Below are positions 52,148 through 62,116 of a stretch of DNA of 64,000 nucleotides, in pieces. The DNA is from Archaeoglobus veneficus SNP6 (lineage in GTDB: Archaea; Halobacteriota; Archaeoglobi; Archaeoglobales; Archaeoglobaceae). The DNA is taken from positions 1 through 64,000 of the forward strand of contig NC_015320.1 of NCBI RefSeq assembly GCF_000194625.1, in the 5' to 3' direction. Numbering within the stretch: position 1 is the first letter of the stretch; each line of letters begins with the position of its first letter. A model generated the notes under the pieces. That model did no database searches, was not told the DNA's origin, and saw only the letters and a list, made by a program, of their open reading frames with translations. The translations under genes were made by a program, and so were the position numbers.

Positions 52148-52464
52148 GTTCTTACCCTGTAGCCACTCCTTACAGTAGTCTTGATTTTCTCAGATGAAAC
52201 GATTTTCAAGCCGCGCACATCAATCTTTTTCTCTTTTAATAAGGCTGCGAGCTCATCGAGGGATTCTGCTTCTCCAACCAACACATCTCCTTTATACGCC
52301 CTGAACGTTCTCCTCTGACCACTCTCCAGTGAAAACAAGTAGTTTCTCAAGGCATCTTCCACTACCTTAGAAAGTGCGCCCTTACTCGAACCGTAAAGCT
52401 TGCTGACAACATTTCTCAGTATCTCTTCGATTTCATCGCTCAGAACTATTGTTAGCGTTCCCAT
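52144..52464 (-). CDS. RHH protein paired with aspartic protease
   Basis: 106 aa. N-terminal RHH (MGTLTIVLSDEIEEILRNVV, SKGALSKVVEDALRNYLFSL) and a short alpha/beta tail (GDVLVGEAESLDELAALLKE). Likely dimeric DNA-binding antitoxin or regulator of its partner. A TATA-like tract (ATACTAAATACA) lies just upstream. Confidence 0.75.
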   Translation of the reverse strand: MGTLTIVLSDEIEEILRNVVSKLYGSSKGALSKVVEDALRNYLFSLESGQRRTFRAYKGDVLVGEAESLDELAALLKEKKIDVRGLKIVSSEKIKTTVRSGYRVRT

Positions 52465-52519
52465 ATATGTATTTAGTATGTATTTTGTATTTAAATTTAG
52501 CGAACGATAAGCTAATACT

Positions 52520-53821
52520 CTAATTCATCACAATCCTGTACTCGTCCAGCCTCCCCTCGGCTTCATGTATCTTCTCCCGAAACTCCTTCAAGAACATGCT
52601 AACGAGTTCGGCAGCCCTCTTCTTGCAGTGTCCGCAGAGTAACTTCCCACCTTTGCATTCACTCCTCAACTCTTCAAGCTCCCTATCATCTAAAAGCAGG
52701 TGAATCATGTACAGTTCGAAGACTGAACACTTCTCGGGTTCGCCACCAAGCCTGCGCTGCTCTTCGGCACTACCTCTTCCACCTGTTATGGCCTTCATCA
52801 CCTTCTTTCCAGCCTCCTCTGGCTCGTCAAAGAGAGAGATGTAGCTTTCCGGCCTGCTGCTTGACATCTTTCCTCCCGTCAAGCCAGTGATGAAACGGTG
52901 GTATGTTGAAGATGGTGGGATGAAAGCAAAACCACCGAGTTCAAGCTCTATTTTCCTTACTACCTCCTCGATTTTCTTTCTATCACCAAAAGCATCGATG
53001 TGTTCCTCGTAAACTTTCTTCTCGAACTCGAGCTTTGGAGATAATTTCCTGAGATATTCGCTGCCTTTCCTGCTCCTAATTCTCATTCCACCCTCTATGG
53101 GCTCCAGTGCGAATGTGCTCACCCTCGCAGCTAAATCTCTCGTCAGTCTGATGTGCGGATCTTGATCGGCTCCAACAGGGATTACAACAGGCTTGGGCCC
53201 ACCAAACTCCTTGAGCTGGGGATGGAGGATGTCTGCAGCCTGAACAGAGGTGACGAACATCTTCGCAAGAGGTACATCAGAGGTAAATCCATATATGGCT
53301 TTGAGTTCGCTCCAGTTGACTTCCGTCGCTAACTCGAACGCCAAATCCTTCACTGCGTTGCTTGCAGACTGGAAATAGATTATTGCGTTATCTGGCTTCA
53401 GTCCGAGGGCTATGATGCTCTTTATGTACATCATGCCAATTTCTCTGGTTTTCTCCCATGGCAGCTTTCTGACTACATGAGCCTCCATGTCGGCAATGGC
53501 AACATGGGCAAAGCCGCCTGCATTCTGATGCCAGATTATCTCGTCCATGGTCATCTTGTGGCCAAAGTGTGGAAGGCCTGAAGGCATAAAGCCGGACATA
53601 ACGGCCCAGGGCTTTCTATTCACAATTGCATCGATTATCCTATCATAATCGCGATGACCGAAGATGATTCCTCTTCTCATAAGATGATTTGGTTCAGGAA
53701 CTTTATCAAGCAACTCCGCAAAGGGTTGCATCCCGAACTCTTTAATGAGTCTGCCGTAATCTATGACACCTTCGACCTCCCACGGAGTGACTTTCATGTT
53801 CTTGCTTTGCATGTTATCCAT
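52520..53821 (-). CDS. trpS: Tryptophanyl-tRNA synthetase
   Basis: 433 aa class I synthetase of the archaeal/eukaryotic type. HIGH-like PSGLPHFGHKM, KMSSS in GLTGGKMSSSRPES, and a C-terminal CxxC-type pair (CGHCKKR). Starts at ATG 53819-53821 or the internal ATGs nearby (MQSK, MKVT). Confidence 0.95.
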   Translation of the reverse strand: MDNMQSKNMKVTPWEVEGVIDYGRLIKEFGMQPFAELLDKVPEPNHLMRRGIIFGHRDYDRIIDAIVNRKPWAVMSGFMPSGLPHFGHKMTMDEIIWHQNAGGFAHVAIADMEAHVVRKLPWEKTREIGMMYIKSIIALGLKPDNAIIYFQSASNAVKDLAFELATEVNWSELKAIYGFTSDVPLAKMFVTSVQAADILHPQLKEFGGPKPVVIPVGADQDPHIRLTRDLAARVSTFALEPIEGGMRIRSRKGSEYLRKLSPKLEFEKKVYEEHIDAFGDRKKIEEVVRKIELELGGFAFIPPSSTYHRFITGLTGGKMSSSRPESYISLFDEPEEAGKKVMKAITGGRGSAEEQRRLGGEPEKCSVFELYMIHLLLDDRELEELRSECKGGKLLCGHCKKRAAELVSMFLKEFREKIHEAEGRLDEYRIVMN

Positions 53822-53962
53822 GCTCCCCGCTTTTGCTTGCGATTTAATATCTTTCTGTTATCCCGTGTACTTCACATTACAAAGCTCAAGGCTAATTCTA
53901 TTTAGGCTGCCCAAATAATAACCAACGAAAATTATTTAAAATTTGATATTTAATATACTGCC

Positions 53963-54451
53963 ATGAAACTTTCCCTAAGAAAGGGGTTCAGTTTTGGGCT
54001 CGCATCTGGCGTAATCACGACTCTCGGCATGATGGTGGGTGTGCACGCCAGTACTCACTCAAAGGTTGCTGTCATCGGAGGTATAATTGCAATAGCCATA
54101 GCAGATGCATTCTCCGACGCCGTGGGCATTCACATATCCGAAGAATCTGAAAACAAGCATTCTGCAAGAGAAATCTGGGAATCCACCTTTTCGACGTTCA
54201 TCTCAAAATTCTTCTTTGCCCTGACTTTTGTCATCCCCGTTCTGCTTTTCGATTTATTTACCGCCATTGTGGTCAGCGTGGTATGGGGGCTTTCTCTGAT
54301 AACGGTGTTCAGCTATTATCTGGCCAAACAGCAAAGCGTTGAAGCCTACAAGGTTATTCTGGAACATCTGGGTATAGTCGTTCTGGTTATCGCAGTAACA
54401 CACTATGTCGGTAGCTGGATTTCAACCGTGTTCGGTAATATTGGACTTTAA
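53963..54451 (+). CDS. VIT1/CCC1-like membrane protein
   Basis: 162 aa, about five TM helices. FGLASGVITTLGMMVGV and IADAFSDAVGIHISEESENK resemble the first transmembrane helices and the E-rich loop of VIT1/CCC1 iron/manganese transporters, but the full metal-binding domain is missing. May be a short family form. TATA-like ATTTAATATA upstream of ATG 53963. Confidence 0.7.
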   Translation: MKLSLRKGFSFGLASGVITTLGMMVGVHASTHSKVAVIGGIIAIAIADAFSDAVGIHISEESENKHSAREIWESTFSTFISKFFFALTFVIPVLLFDLFTAIVVSVVWGLSLITVFSYYLAKQQSVEAYKVILEHLGIVVLVIAVTHYVGSWISTVFGNIGL

Positions 54452-54484
54452 TTCAATTGTAGTAGTTCCCATACCTCCGCACCC

Positions 54485-55087
54485 TCATCCTCTCAAGCTC
54501 AGGGCAAGCAGACCAAATCCCGTAATGACCATACCAGATATTCTGTTTATCGCAGCCCAGTGATGATCGAACTTTTTGCGAGACATGCCGACAGCGCTGC
54601 TCAGGATAAGCCACCATAAGGCTGAGCCCGTGAACACGCCCAAAACAAGCATTCCTGCAGAGATGTAGCTTTCTGAGTTTGCCAGCCCCAGCCCAGCAAA
54701 TATCGCTGCAAAAGAGAGAATCGTCATTGGATTTGTAATAGTTAGAAAAAACGTTGAGGTGTAAGCACCAATGAGACTGTTTCCTTTCGCTGAAATACCC
54801 CGTTCAGCAGGTCTGGACATGAATATCCTGAAACCCAAATAGCAGAGAAACACCCCACCAACAAAGCGAAGCCAAATCTGCTGACTGACAAAGATGCTTG
54901 AAATGACTGTCAGCCCAAATGCTGCAATGCAGCCATATACTGCATCAGCCGTGGCAGCCCCTAAACCTGAAGCGAGGCCGGACATACGTCCTTCAGCCAG
55001 TGTACGGCGTATGCATAATACACCTGATTGGCCCAATAGGTGCGGCAATTGAGAAACCAACGACGAGTCCTTTGAGCAGAAAATCAA
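54485..55087 (-). pseudogene. LysE-family exporter with 5' frameshift
   Basis: From GVLCIRRTLAEGR onward it is a normal LysE/RhtB translocator (GLGAATADAVYG, TNPMTILSFAAIF, five or six TMs). The expected N-terminus (FLLKGLVVGFSIAAPIGPI) exists in another frame just upstream; the frames join near 55021-55030, where one extra base shifts the reading. No start codon precedes the correct N-terminal frame. Either a pseudogene or a sequencing error. Confidence 0.75.
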
Positions 55088-55164
55088 TTGCTATCTAAAC
55101 ATCTCAGCAGTGCAATTTCATAGCGGTTTCGGTTTCAGGAATATTCAGCAGTAAAACTCCGCCT

Positions 55165-55332
55165 TCAAGTCGGTAATTTCTCCAATCCACCTAAAATGCT
55201 TCCTGTTTCTCGTAATGATTGCTCGCAGCCCTTATTGATGGCTATTGCGGTGACAGTTACGTCTAGACCAACATTACTTTCTTTTTTTTGGCAAGTTTTC
55301 CACATATCCGCAGCCAGTACCGCATCTCTACA
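55165..55332 (-). pseudogene. VapC-like PIN domain remnant
   Basis: The minus frame ending TGA at 55165 reads RDAVLAADMWKTCQKK, then NVGLDVTVTAIAINKGC and a short end, resembling the last third of a VapC PIN toxin (G-x-N/D-D-x-x-IAA pattern, with catalytic changes). No start and no antitoxin. Decayed. Confidence 0.45.
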
Positions 55333-55367
55333 TTTAAAATTTCCACCTTTCAGACTCAGAAGTCCCG

Positions 55368-55973
55368 TTATATCAGTCCTTCAAACTCAAGAATTCTCCT
55401 TGCCCACCGGAGTTTTTTTCTCTTAAGCCCTTCTGCATCATCAAAATCAAAACCATAGAGAGTTATTCTGCTGGCACCCATCTCCTTCGCGAGAATTGCC
55501 GCTCTGTCACCGTCTGTGAAGCCACCGAAGTTGTAGATTCGGTTGAACGGCTTGCTTTGCGTTGTTCCAATGAATCTCCCAACCTTCGGCACCACATCCC
55601 TTATCCTGTCCATGTTGTCCCCGTGGGCATGAAGGATGAGTATGCAGCCCTGTTTTTCAAGCTCTACAAGGGTGTCAACGCTTTCCTCCATATCTGTAAC
55701 GTGGATGTCTGGAGTAAGCTTGCAGCGAAACACAGCCTTTCCCGCCGTTACTATGACCTCCTCCCCAATGTTCTCAATTTCTTCCTCATTTATGGCATAT
55801 CCTATGACTGCAACGCTTTTCCCCTCTATTTTTTCCCTTAAAACAGAGGAATCAAGGAGCTTTTCCCTACCAAGGCTGTGCATCAGCCTTGCTGCTTCCT
55901 CGTCCTTCTCGGCTGAGAATCCAAAATCTGAAAGTATTTGGGAGTAAAAATTGAACCAGTCCTCAAGCTTCAT
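55368..55973 (-). CDS. mptE: MptE-like 6-hydroxymethylpterin diphosphokinase
   Basis: 201 aa, DUF115/MptE family. Motifs DIHVTDMEE, LHAHGDNMDR and NFGGFTDGDRA are characteristic. Transfers diphosphate from ATP to 6-hydroxymethyl-7,8-dihydropterin in methanopterin synthesis. ATGA overlap with the ileS gene. Confidence 0.85.
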   Translation of the reverse strand: MKLEDWFNFYSQILSDFGFSAEKDEEAARLMHSLGREKLLDSSVLREKIEGKSVAVIGYAINEEEIENIGEEVIVTAGKAVFRCKLTPDIHVTDMEESVDTLVELEKQGCILILHAHGDNMDRIRDVVPKVGRFIGTTQSKPFNRIYNFGGFTDGDRAAILAKEMGASRITLYGFDFDDAEGLKRKKLRWARRILEFEGLI

Positions 55974-58900
55974 TGCACGCCTTCAGTATCCAGCCTCTTT
56001 ATACCGATTGCCACCTTCTTGCCTTCGATGTCCCACTCTTTGACGTATCCCTCAGCTTTTCTAAATTCAAGGTTTCTTGCTCTCGTTTCCCTCTTTATGT
56101 AGTCTTCCCATCCCCTCACGAGTTCTGCTGGCATGTCCACCGTTACGTCGATGAACTCCTCAACATTCAGATCGAGCTCCTTGCGCATCTCCTGGATTCT
56201 CCTGACTACCTCTCTTGCGTAGCACTCCCTTTCGAGTTCTTCGTCGATGACAGTATAGAGGTAAACGTTGCCTTTTGAAAGTTCGGCAGCAACATAGCCT
56301 TCCGGCAGGGTGTACTCGACATTCAGCACTTCATCAGCCTTGAGTTCCATGCCTTCAAACTCAATTGTTCCACTTCTCATTATCTCATCTATTTCCCTGC
56401 TACCAAGCTTTGAAACGTAAGCAGCGAAGTCCTTCGCCTTATCCTTGAGCAGCGGCCCTATTGCTTTGTAGTTTGGCTTCGCTACAACACCCTTCTCGAA
56501 TTCTCTTACGTATTTGACCTCTTTAACGTTGCACTGGGACTTGATTATGCTCTCAAGATCTTTCACAGCTCTCTCAACATCTTCGTCGCCCTCAACGACA
56601 AGTAGCCTCAATGGCCACCTGAGCTTTCTCTTTGCCTTCTGTCTTGCGTTGCTCGCAGCCTCGAATATCTCCTTTGCAATCTCCATCGACCTCTCAAGCT
56701 CCAGGTCTATCAGGTTCTCCTCCGGCTCAGGGTACGTCTCGAAGAATATTGATTCCCCAGCCTTCGATCCAACAATTACCTCCCTTGCCTGTTCAAACTC
56801 CTTAATGAAGTGCTGGTAAATCCACTCCGCAAGGAATGGAGCATATGGAGCAATAATCTTTGTAACTTTGTCAACAACCCGGAGAATTGTAGCATACGCA
56901 GCAATCTTCGACGGCGAATCCTTCTCCTCCCAGACCCTCGGCCTTATTAACTGAACGTACCAGCGGCTGAAGTCTTCAACGATAAAATCGAAGAAAGCTC
57001 TTACGACCCTGTGAAGCTGATAGTTCTCAAGCGCCTCTACAGCCAGCTTGTTCAGACTTTCAAGCTTCGAGATTATCCACCTGTCCTCCACCGTCTGATG
57101 TTTCTCGTATTCAAAATCTGCTAAAATGCTGGAAATGAAGTCCTTCCTGTCAAGGCTCATATACATATAAGCGAATCTGACAGCGTTCCAGAATATGTTC
57201 AGCATTCTGTTGTAGTTCTTCGCCTCCTCCCAGCTGAAGCGTAAATCCTCCCACAGCGCGGAAGAGAGAACGTAAAGGCGGAACGCATCGACCCCAATCT
57301 TCTCGACCACTTCTTCAGGTTCTACGACGTTGCCGAGGCTCTTGCTCATCTTCCTGCCCTGCTCATCTAGCGTGAAGCCGTGCATCAGCACGGTTTTGTA
57401 AGGAGCTCTGTTGAACGCCACAACACTCGCTCCAAGCTGCGAGTAGAACCATCCTCTGGTCTGATCGTGTCCTTCGGTGATGAAGTCCGCAGGCCATAGC
57501 CTCTCGAAGTCCTCCTTCTTCCTCGGGAAGTGCAGAGTAGCCCATGAAGCGACTCCGCTGTCGAACCAGACATCAAAAACATCGGCAACGCGCCGCATTG
57601 TTCCTCCGCACTCGCACTCGAAGGTTACTTCATCGATCTTCGGGCGATGAAGATCTAAATCGCTCTCCCACGGAACGTCATCAATGCTCCCAACAACCTT
57701 CATCGCTCCACACTTTTCACATATCCAGACGGGAATTGGGATTCCCCAGTAGCGCTGCCTGCTTATACACCAATCCTTCGCGTTGCTGACCCAGTCCTTA
57801 AAGCGGGCCATGCCCGCCCATTCAGGAATCCATCTGACTGCATCGATTTCCTTCAGCATGACCTCCTTGAGTTCGCTCACTTTGAGGAACCACTGTTCGG
57901 TGGCGCGATATATTATGGGGCTCTTGCATCTCCAGCAGTGGCCGTATCGGTGTACTATGGTTTCTTCTGCAAGGAGAAGATCTCTTGCTTTCAAATCGTC
58001 GATAATGACTCTATTCGCCTCTCTAACGTTCAAGCCAGCGTACTTACCCGCCTTGTCGGTGTAAACACCCCTGTCATCAACAGGGTTGAAGACTGGCAGG
58101 CCGTGCTGCATCCCGAGCTCGTAGTCCTCAAGACCATGGCCAGGGGCTATGTGGACACAGCCTGTGTTCTCTGCAGAAACGAAGTCGGCCATATAAACCG
58201 CATGCTTCCACTGCTTCTGTATCGGCACCTCTTCGACAAGAGGGTGCTCGTACTCAAGGCCAACGAGGTCTTCGCCAAGGTGAGTCTCAATTACTTCCCA
58301 GAGCTCGTATCCACCCTTCTTGAGAACGTTCTCGGCAAGCTCTTTCGCCATGATGAGGTATTCTATCTTGCCATCGCGCATGGCCTTTATCGTGGCGTAC
58401 TCCAAACCGGGATGGACAGCAACAGCAATGTTCGCTGGCAGAGTCCACGGTGTGGTCGTCCAGATAACTATGTAAGTATCATTCTTGCCCTTTATCGGGA
58501 ACTTTACGTAAATTGACGGGTCTTCCTCGTCCCAGTATTCAACCTCAGCATCGGCCAGAGCTGTCTCACAACGGGGACACCAGTTGACGACCATCTGTTT
58601 TCTCTCAAGCAATCCTCTATCGTAGGCCTGCTTTATCGTCCACCACGCCGCGTTGATGTAATCAGCTTTGATTGTCATGTACGGGTTATCCCAGTTCATC
58701 CATACGCCGAGCCTCTTGAACTGCTGTGTCATGGCGCTCTTGTTTTGCAAAGCATACTCCATGCAGCGGGCAACGAACTTCTCTATGCCGTAGCTCTCGA
58801 TGTCCCTCTTCGTTTTGAAGCCAAGTTCCTGCTCCACCTTAACCTCGATAGGTAAGCCATGCATGTCCCAGCCGGGGATGTCGATAACCTTGAATCCACG

Positions 58901-59110
58901 CATTCGCTTGAATCTCAGCACTGTATCCTTTATCACCTTGTTCCATGCAGTGCCGAGATGAATTCGACCAGTCGTGTAGGGAGGGCCATCAACGAAGAAG
59001 AACTCGTTATCTCCTCGTTGCCTGACTTTTTCGTAAATTTCTTTATCCTTCCAGAATTTTGAGATTTCCTCCTCAACATCCTTTGGAGAGTAAATGCTCG
59101 GGAAGGTCAT
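55970..59110 (-). CDS. ileS: Isoleucyl-tRNA synthetase
   Basis: 1046 aa, normal for the archaeal/eukaryotic type. HIGH-like PYTTGRIHLGTA (44-55), editing domain in the middle, WFDSGVASWA, KMSKS near residue 588, and anticodon-binding and C-terminal Cys-containing parts (zinc-type CEKCGA, CECGG in the catalytic insertion). Start ATG 59108-59110. Confidence 0.97.
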   Translation of the reverse strand: MTFPSIYSPKDVEEEISKFWKDKEIYEKVRQRGDNEFFFVDGPPYTTGRIHLGTAWNKVIKDTVLRFKRMRGFKVIDIPGWDMHGLPIEVKVEQELGFKTKRDIESYGIEKFVARCMEYALQNKSAMTQQFKRLGVWMNWDNPYMTIKADYINAAWWTIKQAYDRGLLERKQMVVNWCPRCETALADAEVEYWDEEDPSIYVKFPIKGKNDTYIVIWTTTPWTLPANIAVAVHPGLEYATIKAMRDGKIEYLIMAKELAENVLKKGGYELWEVIETHLGEDLVGLEYEHPLVEEVPIQKQWKHAVYMADFVSAENTGCVHIAPGHGLEDYELGMQHGLPVFNPVDDRGVYTDKAGKYAGLNVREANRVIIDDLKARDLLLAEETIVHRYGHCWRCKSPIIYRATEQWFLKVSELKEVMLKEIDAVRWIPEWAGMARFKDWVSNAKDWCISRQRYWGIPIPVWICEKCGAMKVVGSIDDVPWESDLDLHRPKIDEVTFECECGGTMRRVADVFDVWFDSGVASWATLHFPRKKEDFERLWPADFITEGHDQTRGWFYSQLGASVVAFNRAPYKTVLMHGFTLDEQGRKMSKSLGNVVEPEEVVEKIGVDAFRLYVLSSALWEDLRFSWEEAKNYNRMLNIFWNAVRFAYMYMSLDRKDFISSILADFEYEKHQTVEDRWIISKLESLNKLAVEALENYQLHRVVRAFFDFIVEDFSRWYVQLIRPRVWEEKDSPSKIAAYATILRVVDKVTKIIAPYAPFLAEWIYQHFIKEFEQAREVIVGSKAGESIFFETYPEPEENLIDLELERSMEIAKEIFEAASNARQKAKRKLRWPLRLLVVEGDEDVERAVKDLESIIKSQCNVKEVKYVREFEKGVVAKPNYKAIGPLLKDKAKDFAAYVSKLGSREIDEIMRSGTIEFEGMELKADEVLNVEYTLPEGYVAAELSKGNVYLYTVIDEELERECYAREVVRRIQEMRKELDLNVEEFIDVTVDMPAELVRGWEDYIKRETRARNLEFRKAEGYVKEWDIEGKKVAIGIKRLDTEGVQ

Positions 59111-59219
59111 GTTCGCCAGTCAATTTGAATGGTTAAAATATTTTTGCGCCTCTTTCACTATCAATTCATCATTACAATTCCGGAACTATTATTATATAAG
59201 AATGTATAACAAACCGTAT

Positions 59220-59909
59220 ATGCTTCCAAATGAGATACTGATGTACATGGGTCTGCTGTTGTTTATTGCGTCTCTCGCATCACTGAATATCCTTCTCTTC
59301 AACAAGGATGAGATTGGAGAAGTCATGAGCAACAAAGTCCGCGAATTTGCGAAAATCATCTACGCTGTTGGTTATTCCACCGTTTTTGCATGGCTCGCCG
59401 GAACGATGTATGTAACGTCGAGGGGAGATCGGGAGGTTTTAGCAGTTATGATGGAACTATCGAGCACAATCCTCTGGATTGTTCTGCTCGCGCTCAACAT
59501 CTTCTTTACTATCATCGCTCTGAAAGCGGGATTCAAGTTTGGACTCTGTCGTGACTTTATCGATGCGCTCACGTATTCTGCGGTCGTAGTCCTGTTTTTT
59601 GACAGTTTCCCCGTGGACGTAAATCTTGGAGTTATGATCTCGACTGTCTGTGTGGTAACGATCCTGTATTTCATGAGTTTGATATATACATACAAGAGCA
59701 TATTTGAGGAACTCATAATTCCCGTAAACCTCTACGAATCCTTTCTCGGACTCGCAGCGTTCTCCCTTCTGGTATCACTCACCTACTTAGCCCACTTCTT
59801 CAATCTACAGGCCGTGTGGGGTCTTATAAGTGTTGGATATCTCGTACTTACAATAGCAATGCTGTACACTGTGCTCAGACTCCGCGATGTCGTGAGACTC
59901 GCAGCCTGA
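59220..59909 (+). CDS. Seven-TM membrane protein, unknown function
   Basis: About 229 aa from ATG 59220 (MLPNEILMYMGLLLF), which lies about 26 bp after TTATATAA (59190-59197); earlier ATGs would precede the transcript start. Seven hydrophobic helices evenly spaced. Topology is of a small sensor or transport-accessory protein, but no family is recognised. Confidence 0.7.
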   Translation: MLPNEILMYMGLLLFIASLASLNILLFNKDEIGEVMSNKVREFAKIIYAVGYSTVFAWLAGTMYVTSRGDREVLAVMMELSSTILWIVLLALNIFFTIIALKAGFKFGLCRDFIDALTYSAVVVLFFDSFPVDVNLGVMISTVCVVTILYFMSLIYTYKSIFEELIIPVNLYESFLGLAAFSLLVSLTYLAHFFNLQAVWGLISVGYLVLTIAMLYTVLRLRDVVRLAA

Positions 59910-59974
59910 AACAGGACAAGGGATATATACCCCTTACAGGTCATTAAATAAAAAGAAATTAAAGGGAGATTGGG

Positions 59975-60091
59975 TTGAAGGGGGCCAAAAAGTTCGACGA
60001 CTGGATGGACTTGAAGCCCGTTACGGATGAGGAGTTTGAAGAACTGTTGAACGACCCTCCAAGAAGAAATAAAAGAAAAAGAAGGCGTTAA
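59975..60091 (+). CDS. Small charged protein (38 aa)
   Basis: TTG 59975-59977 preceded by AAAGGGAG. Product KGAKKFDDWMDLKPVTDEEF, an acidic middle and a basic R/K end (RRNKRKRRR). No TM. Codon use and SD support a real micro-gene; function unknown. Confidence 0.5.
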   Translation: MKGAKKFDDWMDLKPVTDEEFEELLNDPPRRNKRKRRR

Positions 60092-60112
60092 ACAAATTTT
60101 TTATTTTATTTG

Positions 60113-60568
60113 CTATTTCCTTATAAAATCTTTAAACTTCTCCTTAGCTTTGTCCATGAGTCTATTATCCTCAAGAATCTTCGCCGCCACGTCTTTTGGA
60201 ACATCAAGAATTCCAGAAATCGTTTCAACAATCTCTTTCGTCTTTTTCTGCCCTATTTCCGCAAGTGCCTTTGCAGCCTCAACCCTAACGTCGAGACTTT
60301 CGTCTTTAAGAGCCTTAGCCAGAGCGTCTACCGCCCTCTCGTCGGCTATTCTGGCAAGAGCCTTAACTGCAGCCTTTCTTACGTCAGTGCTATCGTCCCT
60401 CAGAGCCTCAGTTAAAGCCTCCACGGCCGACGGATCCCCTACATCCGCCAGTGCTCTTGCCGCCTCAACTCTTATTGTGACATCTTTATGGCTAAGTGCT
60501 TTGATTAGACCTTTTACGTCTCTTCTCTCCTTGAGTTTTTCTACATTGGGTTTCAGAAAGTTAAACAT
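60113..60568 (-). CDS. HEAT/PBS-lyase-like repeat protein
   Basis: 151 aa. Three to four HEAT-type repeats with the phrase RVEAARALADVGDPSAVEAL, RKAAVKALARIADERAVDAL and RVEAAKALAEIGQKK. Scaffold protein; partner unknown. Confidence 0.88.
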   Translation of the reverse strand: MFNFLKPNVEKLKERRDVKGLIKALSHKDVTIRVEAARALADVGDPSAVEALTEALRDDSTDVRKAAVKALARIADERAVDALAKALKDESLDVRVEAAKALAEIGQKKTKEIVETISGILDVPKDVAAKILEDNRLMDKAKEKFKDFIRK

Positions 60569-60605
60569 TAAAAATAGTTAAGAATCAAGTAGAGATAAAG
60601 TTTGC

Positions 60606-62036
60606 TCAAACCGGCTTCACCTCAACGCGGTACTTGGAACCGTCAACCTCAACTTCGAACTTACCTTCCACTTGCGCGACGCTGCTGGGGAACGGTTCTT
60701 CCTGAATTTCGCCTTGCAGGAACTTCAGTCCCGTCTGCGGGAAGAGAGCATATATCAGCACATTCTCGTCAGTTGCCTCAATTCCAAGTTCTTCAAGCTC
60801 CTTCTTTCTCTTTTCGAACTCTGGTTCGAGCAGGTCAGCAGGCCTGCAGTCTATCGGTTCCTCATCGCCAAGAATGAGTTTGATTATTTCCTCCCTTATT
60901 GGTGCCGGTGTTCTGCCGTACATGCCCTTAACAAGGTCTTTCGTCTCCCTCGGCACAACCTTGTATCGTTCGCCGGTGAGTACGTTCAGCACCGCCTGTA
61001 CGCCGACAATCTGGCTCGTGGGTGTTACGAGGGGTACGTAACCCAAGTCTTCCCTGACCCTTGGCACTTCCTTCAGCACTTCCGGTAGCTTGTCCAGGGC
61101 GTTCTGTTCCTTGAGCTGTGCAATCAGGTTGGAGAACATCCCGCCAGGAATCTGGTAAACCAGAACGTTCGTATCAGGGATTGTTGAGAGCGGATCGAGG
61201 TATCCAGAGTACTTCTCCCTGAGCTTCATGAAGTAGTCTCTCACCTCCATGAGAACATCAAGGTCAACACCAGTGTCGTATCCCAGCTCGTTCAACGCGT
61301 AAACCATGCTCTCAGTTGGTGGATGCGATGTTCCCATGCTCAGCGGAGACATGCACGTATCCACCATCTCTGCTCCAGCTTCTACAGACTTAAGCAAGGC
61401 CATTGAAGCCATTCCGCTCGTATAGTGAGAGTGAACGTTTATCGGGAGGCCTATTTCCTTCTTCAAAGCCTTAACGAGTTCGTACGCTACCTTTGGAGAA
61501 AGTAGACCTGCCATGTCCTTCACGCATATCGAATCCACATCGAGTTCCGCAAGCTCTCTCGCTATTTCAACATACTTCTCTATCGTGTGAACGGGCGAAA
61601 TTGTATAGCAAATCGTGCCCTGGACATGTGCTCCACACTTCTTTGCTGTCTTTATCGAGGAAATCAGATTTCTCACGTCGTTCAAAGCATCAAAGATGCG
61701 GAAGATATCCATTCCAAGTTCAGCCGTCTTCGTGACGAATTTCTCAACAATGTCATCGGGATAGTGCTTGTAACCCACAAGGTTCTGGCCACGAAGCAGC
61801 ATCGAAATCTGGGCATTCTTTATCCTCTTCCTTATCTCCCTCAGCCTGTCCCAGGGGTTCTCGTTGAGGAAGCGATGACAGGCATCGAAAGTTGCTCCTC
61901 CCCAAACCTCAAAGCAGTAAATTCCGGCGTTATCAAAAGTCTCAAGTATAGGAAGCATGTCTCTCGTTCTCATTCTCGTTGCGAGAAGAGACTGGTGCCC
62001 ATCCCTCAGCGTCAGGTCAACTATTTTGACCTTCAT
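60606..62036 (-). CDS. pycB: Pyruvate/oxaloacetate carboxylase subunit B
   Basis: 476 aa carboxyltransferase subunit. IVDLTLRDGHQSLLATRMRT, the CVKDMAGLLSP motif and HSHYTSGMA mark the HMGL-like TIM barrel; the conserved PycB domain follows. The C-terminus (SSVAQVEGKFEVEVDGSKYR) has no AMKM biotin site, so the biotin carrier must be a separate protein. Anaplerotic oxaloacetate synthesis or sodium-linked decarboxylation. Confidence 0.9.
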   Translation of the reverse strand: MKVKIVDLTLRDGHQSLLATRMRTRDMLPILETFDNAGIYCFEVWGGATFDACHRFLNENPWDRLREIRKRIKNAQISMLLRGQNLVGYKHYPDDIVEKFVTKTAELGMDIFRIFDALNDVRNLISSIKTAKKCGAHVQGTICYTISPVHTIEKYVEIARELAELDVDSICVKDMAGLLSPKVAYELVKALKKEIGLPINVHSHYTSGMASMALLKSVEAGAEMVDTCMSPLSMGTSHPPTESMVYALNELGYDTGVDLDVLMEVRDYFMKLREKYSGYLDPLSTIPDTNVLVYQIPGGMFSNLIAQLKEQNALDKLPEVLKEVPRVREDLGYVPLVTPTSQIVGVQAVLNVLTGERYKVVPRETKDLVKGMYGRTPAPIREEIIKLILGDEEPIDCRPADLLEPEFEKRKKELEELGIEATDENVLIYALFPQTGLKFLQGEIQEEPFPSSVAQVEGKFEVEVDGSKYRVEVKPV

Positions 62037-62116
62037 ATTACCACCACGGCTAACGGCGTCGGGGGGTTTATTTTATTTTCCTTTATCTCCCACCATTGTG
62101 ATATCCCGAAATAATT

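Noticed and set aside
59094-59219. Upstream extension of the seven-TM protein
   Set aside because: It overlaps the ileS start region and precedes the TATA box at 59190-59197.
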